A stretch of DNA of 41,912 bases from CAYTZN01 sp964442495 (GCA_964442495.1 CAYTZN010000018.1:1-41912); one strand, 5' to 3'. Positions 1-9,297 are shown, numbered from the stretch's first letter. Translations and numbers: made by a program. Notes: generated by a model not told the origin, from the letters alone.

Positions 1-52
1 ATGTGTGAAGCTAACTCGTACTAATTGGCTGATTGTCTTGACCATATAACCT
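1..52 (+). rRNA. rrl: 23S rRNA, 3' end only
   Basis: The first ~50 bases match the 3' terminus of gammaproteobacterial 23S rRNA: GTGTGAAGCTAACTCGTACT, then TAATTGGCTGATTG and CTTGACCATATAAC. The gene enters from outside the window on the plus strand. The exact 3' end is uncertain by several bases. It is followed by a ~110-base spacer with no tRNA and then the 5S gene, the usual 23S-5S order. Confidence 0.9.
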
Positions 53-162
53 GAAATGATTTGGGTTACAGCAAAGATACAGATTTTTGTGATACCTCAT
101 ATTTTACCAACTAGGGATAAGACAGTTATCGAGAGAAGCTGTTGACATCACTAGCACCGTTT

Positions 163-282
163 TTCCTGGCGACAATAGCCGTTTGGCACCACCTGATCCC
201 ATCTCGAACTCAGAAGTGAAACATTCGTGCGCCGATGATAGTGTGGGGTTTCCCCATGTGAAAGTAGGTCATTGCCAGGGTT
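163..282 (+). rRNA. rrf: 5S rRNA
   Basis: The conserved 5S core is present (CGAACTCAGAAGTGAAAC, then GCCGATGATAGTGTGGGG and CCCCATGTGAAAGTAGG). Terminal helix I is formed by CCTGGC at 165-170 and GCCAGG at 274-279. Length is about 120 nt; the ends are set from the helix and may be off by 1-3 bases. It is the last gene of the operon whose 23S tail opens the window. Confidence 0.95.
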
Positions 283-290
283 TTATTCTG

Positions 291-318
291 AAAGCGGCTA
301 TATGCCGCTTTTTTTTTG
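291..318 (+). terminator. Rho-independent terminator of the rRNA operon
   Basis: An 8-bp perfect stem AAAGCGGC (291-298) / GCCGCTTT (304-311) with a 5-base loop runs straight into a T tract. It lies about 10 bases after the 5S gene and ends the rRNA operon. Confidence 0.9.
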
Positions 319-439
319 CTTTAAATTTAGGTTTGCTTTTGCAAAGAGGACTTTGAATTTTCTATTATCTCTGTAAATACACGGTCTATTTCTCGCCATC
401 ATTGCTAAATTATCGTAAAATAATTTAATATTTTCCCGG

Positions 440-3250
440 ATGTATTGTTGTATGTTAGTCTTCCATGTAAAGGAATTTATTCGGTTAACTCAGGCTTGTA
501 GCGCTTTGACAGAACTCGATAAAGTTTTGTTGAATTTTCTATCAGAGCAATTTGGTCTTTTAAGCGACGAACTTGTTTTAAATGAAACACATCTTCAGTT
601 TATAACAGGTATATTTTCTAATCGCTGTGACACTATTCGTGACACACCCCTTGATTACACCTTTAAGGCAGCCGAGAGCAATAAACCGTGGATAGATTTT
701 TCGTGTGAGTTAGCAAAGACAATTAAAAAAAGTTATTTGCAGATATTGATGCCTTCTTTCAATAACACCGTTGACCCAATTACGCTAGGCAAGTTGAGTG
801 ACTGTAAAGATCCAACAAAATTGTATTGTGGTGCTGATGGAAAAACTCTTTACAGTATAGAAGGCCTTTTAATACGCTTGCATAAACAAAAGCCAGCTCT
901 TTCAACATACAGGGCACAAACTGGTCCCAATAAGTTTAAACTAAGACCATTAACGTTTCTTGAATTATTTAGAATTCGGTCAAAAGGTATAGTAGCGGAT
1001 AGTTTTTGGAATAAATTAATTCAAGATTCAGCGCCACAATGGCACAAAAAGGGTTCTGTCCCCCAACATATATTAATCTCCCTTTTGAAAATGATAGATG
1101 GATATTTTTCAGACACTAAAGATGCTAGAAAATCTAAACTTGTACACGAATTGTTAATATGTTCTCAAGAACTCCAAGATTGTTCCATTGAGGATGTAAA
1201 TTGTCTTTATGGACAAGTGATTAAGGTAGGAGAAAATCAGTTTTATTTAATTGATATTTTGCTCGAGTGTTTCAATAGCGATGATGTTGAGTTTGAAAAT
1301 AAGTTGTTAGGGCTCGCGAGCTGGCTTTGTGATTATAACGCTTCTTTTGTAGGCAAGGCCGAAGATCTTCAACCCATATACAATAAAGCACAAGTGGGAT
1401 CTTTTTTTACTTTTAATCAACTTAAAATCATCATTACTCAGTTAGATACGAACGGCTTTTCAGACGTTAGTGAAGCGATTAAAGAGCTCCTACTTTTAAT
1501 GGAGGGTAAAACCACTATTGAGCCATCTTTAGCAAATGCAATAGGTGAGCCATATCGTCTATATTGGATGAATGTACAAGGAACGAGGCTCGATTTCACC
1601 CGACTTCAAGATGGACCCAATAAACTCTGGATCCACTTGGCTGAATTATTATGCGGAGCTGGTTTTATTCCAGCCAATTATTATAAATTCCTAATGCCTA
1701 CAATAACGCATGATTATGATCCGGTCACGTTGACACCATTAACGGATGTGCCTTTGTCTCATATGGTTTTATCAGAAGATGGTACAAATTTGTACAATCT
1801 TCTTAATTCTGAAAAGCACCTACGAGCTGGCGCCAGAATATTTGCCAACCCCAATACTGACCCACCTATTCGCTTCACCAACCTTGAAAAAGAAAGGCTA
1901 CAATATGCTCATCCAAGATTCTCTGAGTCTATAAAGCTTGCTTATTCAGAGGAAAATGATCCGTCTATCGCTCTTAGTACAGTTTTGGCATTAAGGGATT
2001 TAATCAATGTGAGTTTATATCCCGCTGGCTTGGGCGGAGAAATTGATGATGCGCTAATGGATCCCGTTAGAGTTGCTTATGAAACGTTTTTTTCTCGAAT
2101 ATCGGATGATGAAAGAAAAAAGCTTGATATTCAATGTATTTATTACAATGGCCATAATCGCTATTTTTGCGAGATATTGGCACGAATTCATGAAAAACGA
2201 CAATGTGTCGCGATTAACTCCCAATATTTTATTCAATTGGTGTTAGATTATGCGCCGCATGAAAAATTTTGTCCGGCTATCGAGAACTCAAAATACCTAA
2301 ATCTTAAGCACATGCGAAAAGAGTCTCGTAAAAAAGTGTGCAGTGATATTGATATTGACGATAATGAGGCAAAGCGCCGAATTTTAATTATCATGAGCTC
2401 ACTGATGAGTACGAGTTCTAAATGGTTAAAGTATGGCCATGTTTCTGTTTTACAGGCATATGGCGACACGCTTACTGGTGTAACTAAAACTCTTTTTCAC
2501 GAATTAATGGATATCATTGTTTCTCAAGACTTTAAGCATGCTAGATTTTTTTATTCTAAGGTTATGAGAGAGGCGAAAGTAGCATTTAAGGAGGCTTCTT
2601 GGTTAAATTCTTTATTGACTGAGTCCCTATTTAGTAATAATTATGCCTGGATTTCAAGGGATACTTGGTTAAAAACATTGCGCGTGATTCTTTCAGGGGA
2701 AGTAGAGATTTTTCCTGTATTTAATATTTCTATAGATGATTTGGCACTGTGTTTGAATCCACAAGAATCCATTTTACAAGAAGTACAAATTAACAGTCGA
2801 TTTAGTCAATTGCTAAGCTCATTAAGTGACTCTTGTCGTGAGACACTGCTCCAGTCTTTAGAATCAGATGTTACTACCTCTTTAGCGGATAAAAATATTT
2901 TTTATAAAGTGTATGCAGCTTTATTAATTCATCGTTCGGCGGTGTTTGGTGCTGATGGTGAAGATCAAAGCTCGCCCCTCTTTTTTAAAGGTTGTGATGG
3001 GGTTAAATACAAGAAAATTAAAAAAATTCTTACAGAAGCTGTATGTGATGGTATTGATACGGCACAAAAATTTTACGATGATTTATGTGAGCGAATACAA
3101 TCCATTCCAAGAAATCTTTGCAAGGACAAAGTGCGAGAAAAGATGATAAATTATTTAGAACAAATGAAATGCACTATACCTATTCCAACACCTGTCAAAA
3201 TTTCTACTGACGGGGCAGATGTTAGCTCTCTTTGCGTTGTATGTGCTTGA
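440..3250 (+). CDS. Large orphan protein with duplicated U-box-like modules; candidate secreted effector
   Basis: 936 residues, no signal peptide, no obvious membrane segment, and no family I can name. An internal duplication is visible. Residues 71-160 and 384-480 share LDYT/LDFT, NKPWI/NKLWI, YLQILMP/YYKFLMP, DPITL/DPVTL and a following DGKTLY/DGTNLY. The order DP(I/V)T, a short gap, a DG-x-x-LY turn, a helix, then a Pro-containing stretch recalls the U-box fold of E3 ubiquitin ligases, although several canonical positions are absent. Similar turn-helix segments recur near residues 260, 570 and 850. The remainder is mostly helical. The protein ends in CVVCA. It stands alone between the rRNA terminator and a convergent operon. 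The start is uncertain: ATG 440 and ATG 452 both lack a good ribosome site. A Dot/Icm effector role is inference; the ORF itself is solid. Confidence 0.85.
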   Translation: MYCCMLVFHVKEFIRLTQACSALTELDKVLLNFLSEQFGLLSDELVLNETHLQFITGIFSNRCDTIRDTPLDYTFKAAESNKPWIDFSCELAKTIKKSYLQILMPSFNNTVDPITLGKLSDCKDPTKLYCGADGKTLYSIEGLLIRLHKQKPALSTYRAQTGPNKFKLRPLTFLELFRIRSKGIVADSFWNKLIQDSAPQWHKKGSVPQHILISLLKMIDGYFSDTKDARKSKLVHELLICSQELQDCSIEDVNCLYGQVIKVGENQFYLIDILLECFNSDDVEFENKLLGLASWLCDYNASFVGKAEDLQPIYNKAQVGSFFTFNQLKIIITQLDTNGFSDVSEAIKELLLLMEGKTTIEPSLANAIGEPYRLYWMNVQGTRLDFTRLQDGPNKLWIHLAELLCGAGFIPANYYKFLMPTITHDYDPVTLTPLTDVPLSHMVLSEDGTNLYNLLNSEKHLRAGARIFANPNTDPPIRFTNLEKERLQYAHPRFSESIKLAYSEENDPSIALSTVLALRDLINVSLYPAGLGGEIDDALMDPVRVAYETFFSRISDDERKKLDIQCIYYNGHNRYFCEILARIHEKRQCVAINSQYFIQLVLDYAPHEKFCPAIENSKYLNLKHMRKESRKKVCSDIDIDDNEAKRRILIIMSSLMSTSSKWLKYGHVSVLQAYGDTLTGVTKTLFHELMDIIVSQDFKHARFFYSKVMREAKVAFKEASWLNSLLTESLFSNNYAWISRDTWLKTLRVILSGEVEIFPVFNISIDDLALCLNPQESILQEVQINSRFSQLLSSLSDSCRETLLQSLESDVTTSLADKNIFYKVYAALLIHRSAVFGADGEDQSSPLFFKGCDGVKYKKIKKILTEAVCDGIDTAQKFYDDLCERIQSIPRNLCKDKVREKMINYLEQMKCTIPIPTPVKISTDGADVSSLCVVCA

Positions 3251-3283
3251 GTTCGTGAAACTGTAATAGTTTTGAGGCGAAGA

Positions 3284-3309
3284 GAGGGGCATTCATGTTT
3301 ATGCCCCTC
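3284..3309. terminator. Hairpin between convergent genes, possible bidirectional terminator
   Basis: A perfect 9-bp inverted repeat, GAGGGGCAT (3284-3292) and ATGCCCCTC (3301-3309), has an 8-base loop and sits between the convergent stops of the 936-aa gene and the BenE-type gene. No clear T tract follows on either strand, so terminator function is likely from position but not certain. Confidence 0.5.
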
Positions 3310-3324
3310 GAAATGTCCAAACGA

Positions 3325-4512
3325 CTATCGAGTAGCTGCAATAGCAACGTTTTGTTTTTTGCGCCAGTTTAGAATGGCTGAGCTGACGATTCCTGCAATT
3401 AACCCCCAGAAAGCAGCCCCCACTCCAAAAAAGCTTATTCCTGATGCAGAAACAAGCATCGTAATTAAGGCAGGTTCGCGCTGAGCGTCTTCGTCAAGGG
3501 CTGTTTTAAGGCTATTACCAATAGTGCCTAATAATGCGAGTCCTGCAAGCGCTAAGATAAGTTCTCTCGGAAAAGCGAAGAATAAAGCGACAATGGTTGC
3601 ACCAAAGAGCCCAATGGTCAGCCAGCATAAGCCTGCAAAAATAGTAGATTTGTACCGCGTGCTAGGATTTATATCAGCTTCTTTGCTGGTACAGATGGCT
3701 GCTGTAATGGCTGCTAAGCAAATAGAGTAGCATCCAAACGGCGCAAGAAGCACATTTGTAAGTCCTGTCCAAGTGATAAGAGACGAAATCGGCGGTTTAT
3801 AACCTGAGCCATGAAGAACAGCTACACCAGGAATATTTTGGGATGTCATTGTAACAATAAAGAGTGGAATGCCCACGCTGATAAGTGTTGATAAGGAAAA
3901 CACAGGACGCGTGAAAATGGGGGAAGCAAACATAATATGAATATTATCTAAGTGGAATAGTCCTTGTATTTCAGCAACCAAAATACCCATCAATAGTACA
4001 AAGAGAGTGACATAGCGTGGGAAGGCTCTTTTCCCGATGAGATAGCTAATGAGCATGATTCCTATTAAGAGAATTTCATGTTGCATGGCGATGAATATGT
4101 TCATGCCAAAATGGATAAGAATGCCCGCGAGCATTGCAGATGTTAGAGCTCGAGGGATGTGAGCGATTGCTTTTTTAAAAAGTCCCGTAATGCCCGTTAA
4201 AAAGGTTAGAAAAGCGGCGAAGATAAAAGCACCGATGGCTTCAGGCATGGTCACACCAGATAGACTGGTAACCAATAATGCAGCTCCAGGGGTGGACCAT
4301 CCTGTTAATATAGGTACTTTATATCGTATTGAAAGTCCTATACAAGTAACGGCTATGCTTATACCTAGTGCAAAAAGCCATGAGCTTATTTCTTCAGGAC
4401 TGGCTCCAGCCGTTGTTGCGGCCTGAAAAACAAGCACGGCGGAGCTAGTAAATCCAACTAAAACGGCGACAAAGCCTGCCGCCATGTTAGAAAAAGAAAA
4501 ATATTTAAACAT
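3325..4512 (-). CDS. benE: BenE-family benzoate/H+ symporter-like membrane transporter
   Basis: The 395-residue product is rich in membrane segments throughout, with the BenE-type opening AAGFVAVLVGFTSSAVLVFQ and a motif GWSTPGAALL near residue 75. The family is annotated as benzoate/proton symporters of about 390 residues in the inner membrane. The true substrate in this organism cannot be read from sequence. No benzoate-degradation genes are near. ATG 4512 is chosen because AGGA lies 6-7 bases upstream. An alternative ATG at 4533 overlaps the rsgA stop but has no Shine-Dalgarno site. It follows rsgA closely on the same strand and may be co-transcribed with it. The C-terminus ends in a short basic cytoplasmic tail. 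Confidence 0.85.
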   Translation of the reverse strand: MFKYFSFSNMAAGFVAVLVGFTSSAVLVFQAATTAGASPEEISSWLFALGISIAVTCIGLSIRYKVPILTGWSTPGAALLVTSLSGVTMPEAIGAFIFAAFLTFLTGITGLFKKAIAHIPRALTSAMLAGILIHFGMNIFIAMQHEILLIGIMLISYLIGKRAFPRYVTLFVLLMGILVAEIQGLFHLDNIHIMFASPIFTRPVFSLSTLISVGIPLFIVTMTSQNIPGVAVLHGSGYKPPISSLITWTGLTNVLLAPFGCYSICLAAITAAICTSKEADINPSTRYKSTIFAGLCWLTIGLFGATIVALFFAFPRELILALAGLALLGTIGNSLKTALDEDAQREPALITMLVSASGISFFGVGAAFWGLIAGIVSSAILNWRKKQNVAIAATR

Positions 4513-4529
4513 TGTAGTCCTAAGCAAAA

Positions 4530-5501
4530 TCATTGTGATTTGGAAAATTGGGATGATATTTTAACATAATTATCATAACGACGGCGCGATACTAATTTAT
4601 TTTTAACAGCTTCTAGTAATGCGCACCCTAGTGCATTTTGGTGGCTACAATTGCGAAATTTACATTCTGAAACATAAGGCCTAAATTCCCTGAAGCCTTT
4701 TGTTATTTCATTAATAGGCATGTGCCATAACCCAAATTCTCGTACGCCTGGTGAATCAATAAGAGCGCCACCCGTTGGCAAGTGGTATAGGCAGGATGTG
4801 CTTGTGGTATGTTTTCCTAAAGCGGTTTTCGCGGAAATTGCTCCAGTTTGAATGGTTTCAAGTGGCAAAATTTGGGAAATTAAAGAGGATTTACCAACTC
4901 CTGACTGTCCTACAAAAACACTTACTTGATTATCGAGGGCTTTCTCCAATTCTTTGCAGCTGTCTTTAACGTGGTGACTCGTGAATAAAATGGAATACCC
5001 TAGGCTTTCATATTCGTCTAATAATTGTTTTCGTATGGCGTCTGAAGCCAAGTCTGTTTTATTTAAAATAATACAGGCTTCTATGTTTAAATACTCAGCC
5101 ATCACCAAATAGCTATCGAGAAGCGACCAGGACACTTCAGGCTTTGGTGCAATAATAATCATTATTTGGGTGATATTAACGGCAATGGGTTTTATTTGGC
5201 CGCGTTTATCGGGACGTCCTAACATGGATTGCCGAGGATAACGACTAACCACTACACCTTGGGTACTGCCTTCTGCTTGCCAAACAACATGGTCGCCTGT
5301 AACCAATGAGTCAATAGTAGGGCGTATGGAGCAAAGTATGCGCCTCCCCTCAGGGGATTCTATCAATGCATGTCGACTAAAGCGTTTAATAACAAGGCCG
5401 TCTGTGGTTTTTTCAGAGATTTCATCTATTTTTTGGCGATAGTTTTTTTGATTTTTTTCTATTCGGGCTGTTTGCTTAAGATTGATTCGTCTTTTACTCA
5501 T
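4530..5501 (-). CDS. rsgA: Ribosome small-subunit maturation GTPase RsgA
   Basis: 323 residues. RsgA is a circularly permuted GTPase that releases late assembly factors from the 30S subunit. The N-terminal OB-fold comes first, then the permuted GTPase motifs: NKTD (G4), GQSGVGKSSLI (P-loop, G1) and DSPGVREFGL (G3). The C-terminal zinc knuckle is intact, with spacing C-x4-C-x-H-x5-C (CKFRNCSHQNALGC). The start is MSKRR at 5501. It is divergent from cca with 64 bases between starts. In E. coli rsgA and orn are divergent neighbours; here cca is inserted between them and orn follows cca, so the old arrangement is largely kept. Confidence 0.97.
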   Translation of the reverse strand: MSKRRINLKQTARIEKNQKNYRQKIDEISEKTTDGLVIKRFSRHALIESPEGRRILCSIRPTIDSLVTGDHVVWQAEGSTQGVVVSRYPRQSMLGRPDKRGQIKPIAVNITQIMIIIAPKPEVSWSLLDSYLVMAEYLNIEACIILNKTDLASDAIRKQLLDEYESLGYSILFTSHHVKDSCKELEKALDNQVSVFVGQSGVGKSSLISQILPLETIQTGAISAKTALGKHTTSTSCLYHLPTGGALIDSPGVREFGLWHMPINEITKGFREFRPYVSECKFRNCSHQNALGCALLEAVKNKLVSRRRYDNYVKISSQFSKSQ

Positions 5502-5565
5502 GGGTCACTAATATACTATAATCGTCTCGATTTGAATTGTAGAGTATGAAGGTAAATAGGGATCA

Positions 5566-6798
5566 ATGAAAGTATACTTAGTCGGTGGCGCGGTTCGTGA
5601 TCAATTATTGGGCTACCCTGTTAAAGAGCAGGATTGGGTTGTTGTAGGGGCTACGCCTTCACAAATGCTTAAAAAAGGCTTTCAACAGGTAGGACGAGAC
5701 TTCCCAGTATTCTTACACCCCAAAACTCGTGAAGAGCATGCTTTGGCTAGAACTGAGCGTAAAATGGCACCTGGTTATCATGGGTTTAGTTGTGATTTTA
5801 ACCCCACGGTTACCCTGGAGGCGGATCTTTTGCGTCGCGATCTTACTATCAATGCGATGGCGATGGATACGGATGGGCGTTTAATTGATCCCTATGCTGG
5901 TCAGCGTGATCTCACCGACAAAGTGTTGCGTCATGTGTCTTCTGCGTTCGTTGAGGATCCTGTTCGCGTTTTACGTGTTGCGCGTTTTGCGGCACGTTAT
6001 TATCATTTAGGATTTCGTCTAGCAGAAGAGACCCGAGCGTTGATGTATAACATGGTCACGCGTGGTGAATTAGGACATTTGGTTGCTGAGCGTGTATGGA
6101 AAGAATGGCAACGTAGTTTAGAGGAAAAAAATCCAGAGGTGTTCATTGATACCTTACGAGCCTGTGGTGCCTTGCAGGTGATTTTGCCTGAGCTGGACGT
6201 GTTATTTGGTATCCCTAATCCTTGTCATTACCATCCTGAAGTTGATACTGGTATCCATAGTTTAATGGTACTCAGGGCATCAGTGGTATTGTCAAATGAT
6301 CCCGTTATTCGTTTTGCGGCTATTACACACGACTTAGGCAAAGGGGTTACTCCCATGGCGTCTTGGCCTGCACACCATGGGCATGAAGAATTGGGTTTGG
6401 TCGTTATTAAGCGTCTTTGTGAGCGTTTACGCGTTCCTGTTGAGTATGGAGACTTTGCGGCACTTACTTCGCGGTTTCATTTAAAGATACATCGCTTGCA
6501 TCGATTAAAAGCTGATACAATAGTGAGCGTTTTTGATCAAACCGATGCATTTAGGCGCAGAGATCGTTTCGATATGCTTTTAAAGGTGTGTGAGGCAGAC
6601 GCTCGAGGCTGGGGTAAACAAATTGATTACAGACAAGGGCGTGACTGGCGTTACTTGCTAGATGAATGCACAAACATAACCGCTAAAATGTTAATGGCAG
6701 AGGGTTATAAGGGCCTTGCCATTAAAGCCGGTTTGTACCAGCACAGAGTTCGCTGTGTTGAAGCACATATTAATTCTTGGAAAACACATGAAAAATAA
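5566..6798 (+). CDS. cca: CCA-adding tRNA nucleotidyltransferase with HD domain
   Basis: 410 residues, close to E. coli Cca (412). It adds or repairs the 3' CCA of tRNAs from CTP and ATP. The N-terminal polymerase-beta-type domain shows VGGAVRDQLLG and the acidic motif in EQDW, followed by RRDLTINAMAMD and the nucleotide-selecting region EDPVRVLRVARFAARY. The C-terminal HD phosphohydrolase domain shows HSLMVL and THDLGKG, typical of enterobacterial-type enzymes with extra phosphatase and phosphodiesterase activities. Its 3' end overlaps the orn start by 11 bases, indicating translational coupling. The start ATG has GGGATCA upstream. Confidence 0.97.
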   Translation: MKVYLVGGAVRDQLLGYPVKEQDWVVVGATPSQMLKKGFQQVGRDFPVFLHPKTREEHALARTERKMAPGYHGFSCDFNPTVTLEADLLRRDLTINAMAMDTDGRLIDPYAGQRDLTDKVLRHVSSAFVEDPVRVLRVARFAARYYHLGFRLAEETRALMYNMVTRGELGHLVAERVWKEWQRSLEEKNPEVFIDTLRACGALQVILPELDVLFGIPNPCHYHPEVDTGIHSLMVLRASVVLSNDPVIRFAAITHDLGKGVTPMASWPAHHGHEELGLVVIKRLCERLRVPVEYGDFAALTSRFHLKIHRLHRLKADTIVSVFDQTDAFRRRDRFDMLLKVCEADARGWGKQIDYRQGRDWRYLLDECTNITAKMLMAEGYKGLAIKAGLYQHRVRCVEAHINSWKTHEK

Positions 6799-7345
6799 TC
6801 AAAATTTGATTTGGATTGATTTGGAAATGACAGGTCTACTCCCTGAGCGGGATTACATCATTGAAATCGCAACCATTGTGACTGATATGCATTTAAATAT
6901 TTTGGCAGAAGGTCCTGTATTCGCTATCCATCAAAGTGACGCCTTGATAGCAGGCATGGATGAGTGGAATACCAGGCAGCACAATCAATCGGGATTAGTT
7001 AAACGTGTGCAAGACAGTTGTGTGACGGAAGCGTTAGCAGAAAAACAAACCATTGAGTTTTTGCAACAATATGTTGATAAAGGGCGTTCGCCCATGTGTG
7101 GCAATACCATTTGCCAAGATAGGCGGTTTTTATACAAATACATGCCAGAGCTTGCGGCTTTTTTTCATTATCGTAATTTAGATGTAAGCACTTTGAAGGA
7201 GTTGGCTTTACGCTGGAGGCCACAATTGTTAAGCGGTATTACAAAACAGTCTAAGCATTTGGCGTTAGAGGACATTAAGGATTCTATTCATGAGCTTAGC
7301 TATTATCGTCAGCATTTTATTAACATGGGTCTTCAAGAGGTATAA
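6788..7345 (+). CDS. orn: Oligoribonuclease (3'-5' exonuclease for short RNA)
   Basis: 185 residues, compared with about 181 in E. coli. Orn degrades dinucleotides and other very short RNAs, including pGpG from cyclic-di-GMP turnover, in the cytoplasm. The DEDDh exonuclease motifs are present: WIDLEMTGL with the first Asp/Glu, CGNTICQDRRFL in the middle, and KHLALEDIKDSIHEL with the final His/Asp. The start at ATG 6788 (MKNNQNLIW) is set by the family N-terminus; it overlaps the end of cca. queH begins 3 bases after its stop, so cca-orn-queH form an operon. Confidence 0.97.
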   Translation: MKNNQNLIWIDLEMTGLLPERDYIIEIATIVTDMHLNILAEGPVFAIHQSDALIAGMDEWNTRQHNQSGLVKRVQDSCVTEALAEKQTIEFLQQYVDKGRSPMCGNTICQDRRFLYKYMPELAAFFHYRNLDVSTLKELALRWRPQLLSGITKQSKHLALEDIKDSIHELSYYRQHFINMGLQEV

Positions 7346-7348
7346 AGC

Positions 7349-8014
7349 ATGGTTTTACGAGAGTCATTAGTGTTACCCAACGGCGCCAATAAACTTTTAT
7401 TGCATTCTTGTTGTGCTCCTTGCTCAGGCGAAGTGATGGAGGCTTTGCTTGCGTCTTCTATTGATTTTTCTATTTTTTTTTATAACCCCAATATTCATCC
7501 TCTGCAAGAATATGAAATTAGAAAGCAAGAAAATATTATGTTCGCAGAAAAGCATAACATTCCTTTTATTGATGCGGATTATGATAAGGATAATTGGTTT
7601 GCTCGCACAAAAGGTCTCGAGTGGGAGCCGGAGCGGGGTAAACGTTGCAGTGCCTGTTTTGATATGCGGTTTGAGCGAACCGCCTTATTTGCTCATGAAA
7701 ATGGTTTTCCAGTGATTTCGAGTTCGCTCGGGATTTCGCGTTGGAAAGACATGAATCAAATCAATGAATCAGGAGTTCAAGCGGCCAGCCGTTACCCTAA
7801 TTTAGAGTATTGGACGTACAATTGGCGTAAAAATGGTGGTTCAGAGCGAATGTATACCATTGCTAAACGGGAAAACTTTTATCAACAAGAGTATTGTGGT
7901 TGTGTATATTCTCTTCGCGATACAAATACTTGGCGCAAGGAAAATTCGCGCGAGCGTATTAAAATCGGTGTTAGTTATTATGGCTGTTCTAAGGCAATAG
8001 AAAAGCCTGAGTAA
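7349..8014 (+). CDS. queH: Epoxyqueuosine reductase QueH (DUF208 type)
   Basis: 221 residues. QueH converts epoxyqueuosine to queuosine in tRNA and is the iron-sulfur enzyme that replaces cobalamin-dependent QueG in many bacteria. The DUF208 cysteine motifs are clear: SCCAPCSGE near residue 20, KRCSACFDMR near 98, and YCGCVYS near 188. These supply the Fe-S and extra metal ligands. A SSLGISRWK motif also matches the family. AGAGG sits just before the ATG. It is the last gene of the cca-orn-queH run. The tgt gene for the earlier base exchange in the same pathway lies about 16 kb downstream. Confidence 0.93.
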   Translation: MVLRESLVLPNGANKLLLHSCCAPCSGEVMEALLASSIDFSIFFYNPNIHPLQEYEIRKQENIMFAEKHNIPFIDADYDKDNWFARTKGLEWEPERGKRCSACFDMRFERTALFAHENGFPVISSSLGISRWKDMNQINESGVQAASRYPNLEYWTYNWRKNGGSERMYTIAKRENFYQQEYCGCVYSLRDTNTWRKENSRERIKIGVSYYGCSKAIEKPE

Positions 8015-8114
8015 AAATGTTAACGTAATGCCAAATGGGAAATGCGGGTGTGGTCGAGGCTGTTCAATTGTTTTTTATAGGGTGTACTTCGTTATAAAAT
8101 AAGGATGCTTTAAA

Positions 8115-9248
8115 ATGAAAAAATCTCTAGGAAGTCTATTATTACTGGGCTTAAGTTTTGCTGTTTTAGCTAAACCAACAAACCCCTTGTGTGAGGGAGT
8201 GGAAGGTGCAGGTTTTACTATAGGTGATGGTTCAGTCGTTAATCCATACCTTGTTTGTAATGAACTTCAATTGCAACAATTAGCAGAGGATCCAGTTTTT
8301 TTAAGTAATAGCTTTAAATTAGGTGCTGATCTTAGTTTTGAAGACATGATTTTTAAATCTATAGGCTCAAAAACCACTCCTTTTACTGGAACTTTTGATG
8401 GTGATGGTTACACGTTATCCTCCATTACATTAGCACTTCAGGATAATGACGCCAGCCGTGAGTACGTCGCACCTTTTTCAAAAGTCAGTCATGCAAAAAT
8501 AGAAAATTTAACAATTGATGGGGTTACTTTATCAGAATTTGGTCTTGAGATTATTGGTGGAATGGTGGGTGAGGCTGAGAGTTCCATATTAAGAAATTTG
8601 CGCGTGAAAGGACTTGATTTGAAGGCGCCTAACCGCTCAGGGGGATTGGTGGGCCTGACCACAGGGAGCATTGTGATGAACTGCTCTACAGAGGGGGTAA
8701 TGACGCAAAATTTTGGTACCGATGCTTCAGGTGGTTTGATTGGTAGAGCTAACGACACGGATATTTCTTTTTCCTCTAGTAAAGTGAACATGTTGCAATC
8801 GTCTGAGAGTGCGTATGGTGTGTCTGGCTTAGGTGGATTGATAGGAATGGCTTTTAATAGTCGTATCAGAAATGTATATGCTTTGGGTGATATTGACTAC
8901 TCCTCTGCCATTGAGATTGATGGTGCCCTGCCAGATCAAATAGGTGGCTTAATTGGTGTAATGGCTAATAGTTTATTAGAGTATGCGTATTATGCCGGGA
9001 AAATAGCCGTTGTAGGGAACAATGTGGGCGGGGTGGTCGGGACCACTGTGACTTATTTTAAATCGACGCCTGGTGCTCCTTCCACGGTGTTTTGGGATAT
9101 TCAGTTATCAAACCTAGATTTCAGTGCGGTGGGTGAAGGAGTTGAGACTGAAGCTATGGTATCAAACGCTTTCTGGGAGTCTCATGGATTTGATACCAAT
9201 ATATGGTCGTTAACAGAAGGCACCTATCCTAGTTTATTTGGTGAGTAA
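8115..9248 (+). CDS. Secreted GLUG-motif / beta-helix surface protein
   Basis: 377 residues with a signal peptide (MKKSLGSLLLLGLSFAVLA). The mature part has a pattern of repeated short strands: FTGTFDGDGYTL, then several GGLVG or GGLIG turns (near residues 178, 209, 240 and 278), each after a polar strand. This is the GLUG-type right-handed beta-helix signature found in adhesins and peptidases at bacterial surfaces. The closing YPSLFGE is also typical. No catalytic site, anchor or autotransporter domain is seen. AAGGATG lies upstream of the ATG. It is convergent with the Lcl-like genes and probably belongs to the same surface-protein island. Specific ligand unknown. Confidence 0.8.
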   Translation: MKKSLGSLLLLGLSFAVLAKPTNPLCEGVEGAGFTIGDGSVVNPYLVCNELQLQQLAEDPVFLSNSFKLGADLSFEDMIFKSIGSKTTPFTGTFDGDGYTLSSITLALQDNDASREYVAPFSKVSHAKIENLTIDGVTLSEFGLEIIGGMVGEAESSILRNLRVKGLDLKAPNRSGGLVGLTTGSIVMNCSTEGVMTQNFGTDASGGLIGRANDTDISFSSSKVNMLQSSESAYGVSGLGGLIGMAFNSRIRNVYALGDIDYSSAIEIDGALPDQIGGLIGVMANSLLEYAYYAGKIAVVGNNVGGVVGTTVTYFKSTPGAPSTVFWDIQLSNLDFSAVGEGVETEAMVSNAFWESHGFDTNIWSLTEGTYPSLFGE

Positions 9249-9297
9249 AAAGACTTTAGCTGCTTTTATGAGAGGTTTAATCTCTTTTTCACCATCG

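Noticed and set aside
52..162. tRNA gene in the 23S-5S spacer
   Set aside because: No cloverleaf, TTCGA-type T-loop or CCA-like end could be found.
400..440. PmrA-box-like TTTAATATT upstream of the 936-aa gene
   Set aside because: Only one half-site is recognisable; the second half does not match, so a PmrA site is not supported.
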